Assembly: GCF_963675165.1 (NCBI RefSeq)
Contig: NC_087385.1
Location: 3,596,501 to 3,660,500, forward strand
Origin: Halichondria panicea
Taxonomy: Eukaryota > Porifera > Demospongiae > Suberitida > Halichondriidae
DNA length: 64,000 bases
Direction: 5' to 3'
Below, piece by piece: positions 60,859 to 64,000 of the stretch. The position numbers were made by a program, and so were the translations under genes. The notes below the pieces were generated by a model. That model saw only the letters and a list, made by a program, of their open reading frames with translations, was not told where the DNA came from and made no database searches. The first letter of the stretch is position 1. Each line of letters opens with the position of its first letter.

Positions 60859-63795
60859 TCAGTAGTTGAGTGCACAGAGGAGGGCCACTGCACGCTTTAT
60901 CCAGTGGAACTGCGGCTTGCTTGATGGAATTTCAACTGCAATCACATAGTTGGTGGAGTGACCAGTGGTAGACAATGTGCCTGTGTGGGAGTGAATTAAA
61001 CGGGCCAGATTACGTAACAAATCATAATAGCAATTCAGCAAAATTCTTAAATAGTTTTCTGTCACAAATTCCAATCATAAATCTGAGTAAATTCATCGAC
61101 ATTAGACAGACAAACAGCTACTTCAAATGTTCTGGTATGTCATTACTGGTGAATGATTCTCATTAAAAAATGTAATCAGCTTACTAAGGTCATGGTACAA
61201 AAGATACACAACAATGACTCACCTGCTCGAGTGAGTGTCTTGTAGACAGGACACATGTAGATCCCACACTCTGGCTGCTTCCTGTCTGCAGTCGGGACGA
61301 GCCACATAACAGGCATGTCAGTGTAGAGCTCCTTAGGTCGAGACTCAGCTAATTCGAATGAGCCCATGTCCCATCTTGCACCCTCGACAAACAATCCTCG
61401 GATGTAACAACCATCTTCTGGTCGAGACGTGTAGGATGTGTAGGGATCCTTCATCACCTGTATGTGTGTGGCAGGGAAAGAGTGGCGTTCAAGGACCACT
61501 TAGGAAAAACAATAACCACTTCACCTCCTCCCCCCCCCCACATTGCACTTGAAAGGCCCATTATAACATTAAGCATTGTTTACCCACATTGATATTGAAA
61601 AAGCAAACTAACTTTGAAGTCAAAGCTGATGATGTCAATGGAGATGACTGCTTTTCTAGCAAAATTTTGCAGAGTTCCAGTCAGGAAAGCTTGTGGAAAG
61701 AAAAATCCGGAAATCCAAAAGACAGGGGGAATTCCATCATCAATCCAGCCCTGGATGAATTTCATTCTTTCCTCCAGATCCAGCACCCAGGTAGCCAGTG
61801 GTTTGAGAGAGGGATAAGCCTGTCGTATGTTTGAGTGTAAGCAATAACAGATATTAAAACAGCACCAGAAAATTATGGGGGTGGAACAAGTTCAAATCAT
61901 TAACAGCCTGCTACCTTTCCCACTCCTGGACAAACCCCACACTATACTAGGAATAGTTGTTACAGTATGGTGAGCAGTAGACAATAATTATGTTTATAAA
62001 GCTTACGCGTTGCACATAATTATTAAGGAGATAACGTTGATATTTGCCAAGTGATAGCTTTTGAAATTACTAAACTGGTCGTTTTAACAGACACATACCT
62101 TGGCAGCCCACATTTCAGGGACCTCATTGTTGTAAATACTGTTGAACATAGTCTCCAGAGCTTCAGACATGACCACTAGGCCCTTCAGAGCCTTCTTCAA
62201 GTCTTGCAGTGAGGAGTGGATCACTTTCAAGAGTCGGTTGTAGCGAATGACTTCCTGCACTAACACTGTATTCATGGATTCTGTGTACGTGACTGGGTAT
62301 TTTTCCATGATGTCAGCTATGGGCAGTGGCTTAGGGACACTCTCCATCACTTTCTTCACAACATCCTCAACAACCTGCAAAGAGAGAGAAGTGGGTAAGC
62401 TAATTAGAGTGACTACATTACCCCGCCAAGAGGAATGCCAGGAATTAATTAACTTATGTTTTACTGTAAAACAGAGTTCACCCTTTGCGCCCCTGGGTTT
62501 TAACACCACTACTAGCTTGATCGTCTTTATTGGTTGACAACCAGCTTGAGAGAAGTGATCCAGGATTTAATTGCAACCTTTTATCGCATTCTTCAAAAGG
62601 ACAGTAACCTTCTGTGGCTAAGGGTATAAATTGATGTACTGGTTTGCTGCACTAAGCTTTCCAAGCAGAACAACAAAAGCGCTAGCTGCTATATGCAGCA
62701 AAGGTCAAAAACCCAGGATAAGAATGCTCATTAAAAGTGACCCTATTGACCCTGGCATTCCTACTCTGGAATAATGTTACACTAAGTAAACTATCAAGCG
62801 AGATCAAAGCCCACAAGCCCTGCTGTCACACAAACGGAACAACCTGTAGGCATATCAAAGCATTCCATGGGGTTATATAATTATATGTACCGTATTACTA
62901 GAATGTTTTGCGAGCATCAAACATTTGCGAATTTTGCGAGGGTTGATCAATTCACAACAATAAAATCCGCAAAACCTAAATTATTACTAGTAAATACACA
63001 CGATCCTTGTCAGAACGCAGATCGCAAAGGGTCAAATTTTCTGCTGATTTGGCTCATTTGCAAAGGTTTTTCATCAGCAAAATATTCTAGTAATACGGTA
63101 TATCACTGAACTCTGTGGTACACAGAGAGCTGTTCAATTTTCACCCTAGAAGAACTTGTACAAACAGAGACAGGCTATTTAGTATAGCTGTCGCAACCAC
63201 CACAGCCCTTGTCATGAACGAACTTACTAACACGGTATAATTACATGTATCACCGAGTTCTTGATCTGGTATAATAATTATATTCTACTTTTCCATGAGT
63301 AACCTGCACGACAAAGGATATAGTTACTCACATCTTCCCTAGAAGTTCCAGCGCCTGAAGTTGACTTTGGCTGCAGTTTCAGAATTCCTGAGAGTAGCTG
63401 AGAGGTCTCATTTAACGCAAAGGTGATATTGGCATTGTCGTGAAGTCCAAATATCTCAGGGTTGCTGTTGATAGGCAGGGAACGAATGTAGTTCATATAC
63501 GCCTGTGTGGACAGACGGGAGAAATAAAAATCAATTTGTTTGTTCATACATTTTTGTATGAAAGCTATTTAACTACAGTGTGATGAAAAAAGATATACAA
63601 TACTGAGTCGAGTCTCACTTTATAGTCAGCATCTGGTGGTAGCTGGTGAAAAACACCCGACTCCGAAAATAAGTAGGTCTCACTGAGAGCGTCCTGGCAG
63701 TAGTAATCGTTGAGGATATTCATGATGCAACGCCTGTCCCAGTCATCAGTTACACGACCACCATAGTTGATGTGCCCAGCTGTGTACTTCAAAAC
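60859..63795 (-). CDS. DNAH1: DNAH1, axonemal inner-arm dynein heavy chain, C-terminal 395 aa (5' part outside window)
   Basis: Exons: 63795-63619, 63502-63332, 62374-62099, 61819-61613, 61457-61223, 60980-60859, ending TGA. The peptide shows [112 protein letters not shown], and [20 protein letters not shown] near the end. This is the AAA6 to C-terminal domain of axonemal dyneins. The wording at the end ([31 protein letters not shown]) is closest to DNAH1 among DNAH1/3/7/12. The protein drives microtubule sliding in motile cilia as part of inner arm dynein f. More than 3,500 further residues should lie to the right of the window. One intron holds a TACCGTATTACTAG-ended element. Confidence 0.94.
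62888..63100. mobile_element. 213-bp TIR element in DNAH1 intron
   Basis: TACCGTATTACTAGAATGTT then TTGCG at the left, and CAAAATATTCTAGTAATACG then GTA at the right, are near-perfect inverted ends. Internal CGAATTTTGCG and CCGCAAAACC blocks are present. It shares the TACCGTAT start with other elements here but has a distinct TACTAGAAT continuation. Confidence 0.7.
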
Positions 63796-64000
63796 CTACA
63801 ACAGATTGAGAAAATTTGTTGACACTCAGTCACTGTGAAGATGAGTGCACATACGTAGAAACTGGATTATTAGCGCATGCGCGCAGAGATCTATACGCTT
63901 ATATTTGAGAATGCGCCTATAATGCAGTCATTTCGAGCCCCACCCAGCAACCGGATGTCTCTGTGATGAGTGCTGACTCGCAAACTGGCTAGAAAGTGAG
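63796..64000 (-). other. Right-edge intron of DNAH1
   Basis: No recognisable dynein exon. It includes AGCGCATGCGCGC, an NRF1-like palindrome core, at about 63873. Confidence 0.5.

Noticed and set aside
1-64000. CRISPR arrays, operons, prophage, bacterial genes
   Set aside because: The genes have spliceosomal introns and animal domain sets; the repeats are inverted-end elements or simple tandem duplications, not regularly spaced direct repeats.
63796-64000. A further DNAH1 exon at the right edge
   Set aside because: No frame matches the dynein sequence expected upstream of [13 protein letters not shown]; the stretch appears to be intron.

Overview
The window is nuclear DNA of an animal, most likely a sponge (demosponge) or another early-branching invertebrate. 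This is inferred, not proven. The genes have many short GT-AG introns and little space between them. Families largely restricted to animals are present: TRAF adaptors with MATH domains, a DOK-type adaptor and a class I bHLH-PAS factor. Introns and spacers are packed with short inverted-repeat elements and AT-rich ATTATAATTAT-like sequence. I found no rRNA, tRNA or CRISPR. Gene models below were built by hand from splice signals, frame continuity and remembered family sequences. All complete models stay in frame end to end.

Layout, left to right: the 3' end of COA3 (+, 1-181); HNRNPU (-, 539-9000, 13 coding exons, 872 aa); EFCAB2/DRC8 (+, 9239-9981), head to head with HNRNPU across 238 bp; MOCS1 (+, 10597-19878), a MoaA-MoaC fusion whose 6.4 kb intron is a repeat sink; a divergent pair of TRAF-like genes, TRAF-a (-, 20270-22797) and TRAF-b (+, 25521-32118), with a 1.5 kb foldback element between them and a dead LINE inside TRAF-b; a PH-PTB adaptor resembling DOK7 (-, 32358-37836); an aldehyde oxidase/xanthine dehydrogenase family molybdoenzyme (-, 38216-44774, 30 exons, 1266 aa), head to head with FNBP4 (+, 45022-52146, 17 exons, 1575 aa); a class I bHLH-PAS transcription factor (-, 52849-58183, 863 aa); and the C-terminal 395 residues of axonemal dynein heavy chain DNAH1 (-, 60859-63795, continuing off the right edge).

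Themes: MOCS1 makes the molybdenum cofactor precursor and AOX is a molybdenum-cofactor enzyme, both within 35 kb. EFCAB2 (nexin-dynein regulatory complex) and DNAH1 (inner-arm dynein) are motile-cilium parts. The two TRAFs and the DOK-like protein are cytoplasmic signalling adaptors. The strongest observations are: (1) the MOCS1 splice donor overlaps a Gly-Gly-stop, so unspliced transcripts would end in the double glycine typical of MOCS1A while spliced ones make the MoaA-MoaC fusion; (2) HNRNPU and EFCAB2 are head to head, as I recall them on human chromosome 1q44, with NRF1- and YY1-like motifs between them; (3) the bHLH-PAS protein ends in a motif resembling the HIF-alpha C-terminal activation domain; (4) a family of short inverted-repeat elements with CCGTATAGCG-type ends is scattered through the window.
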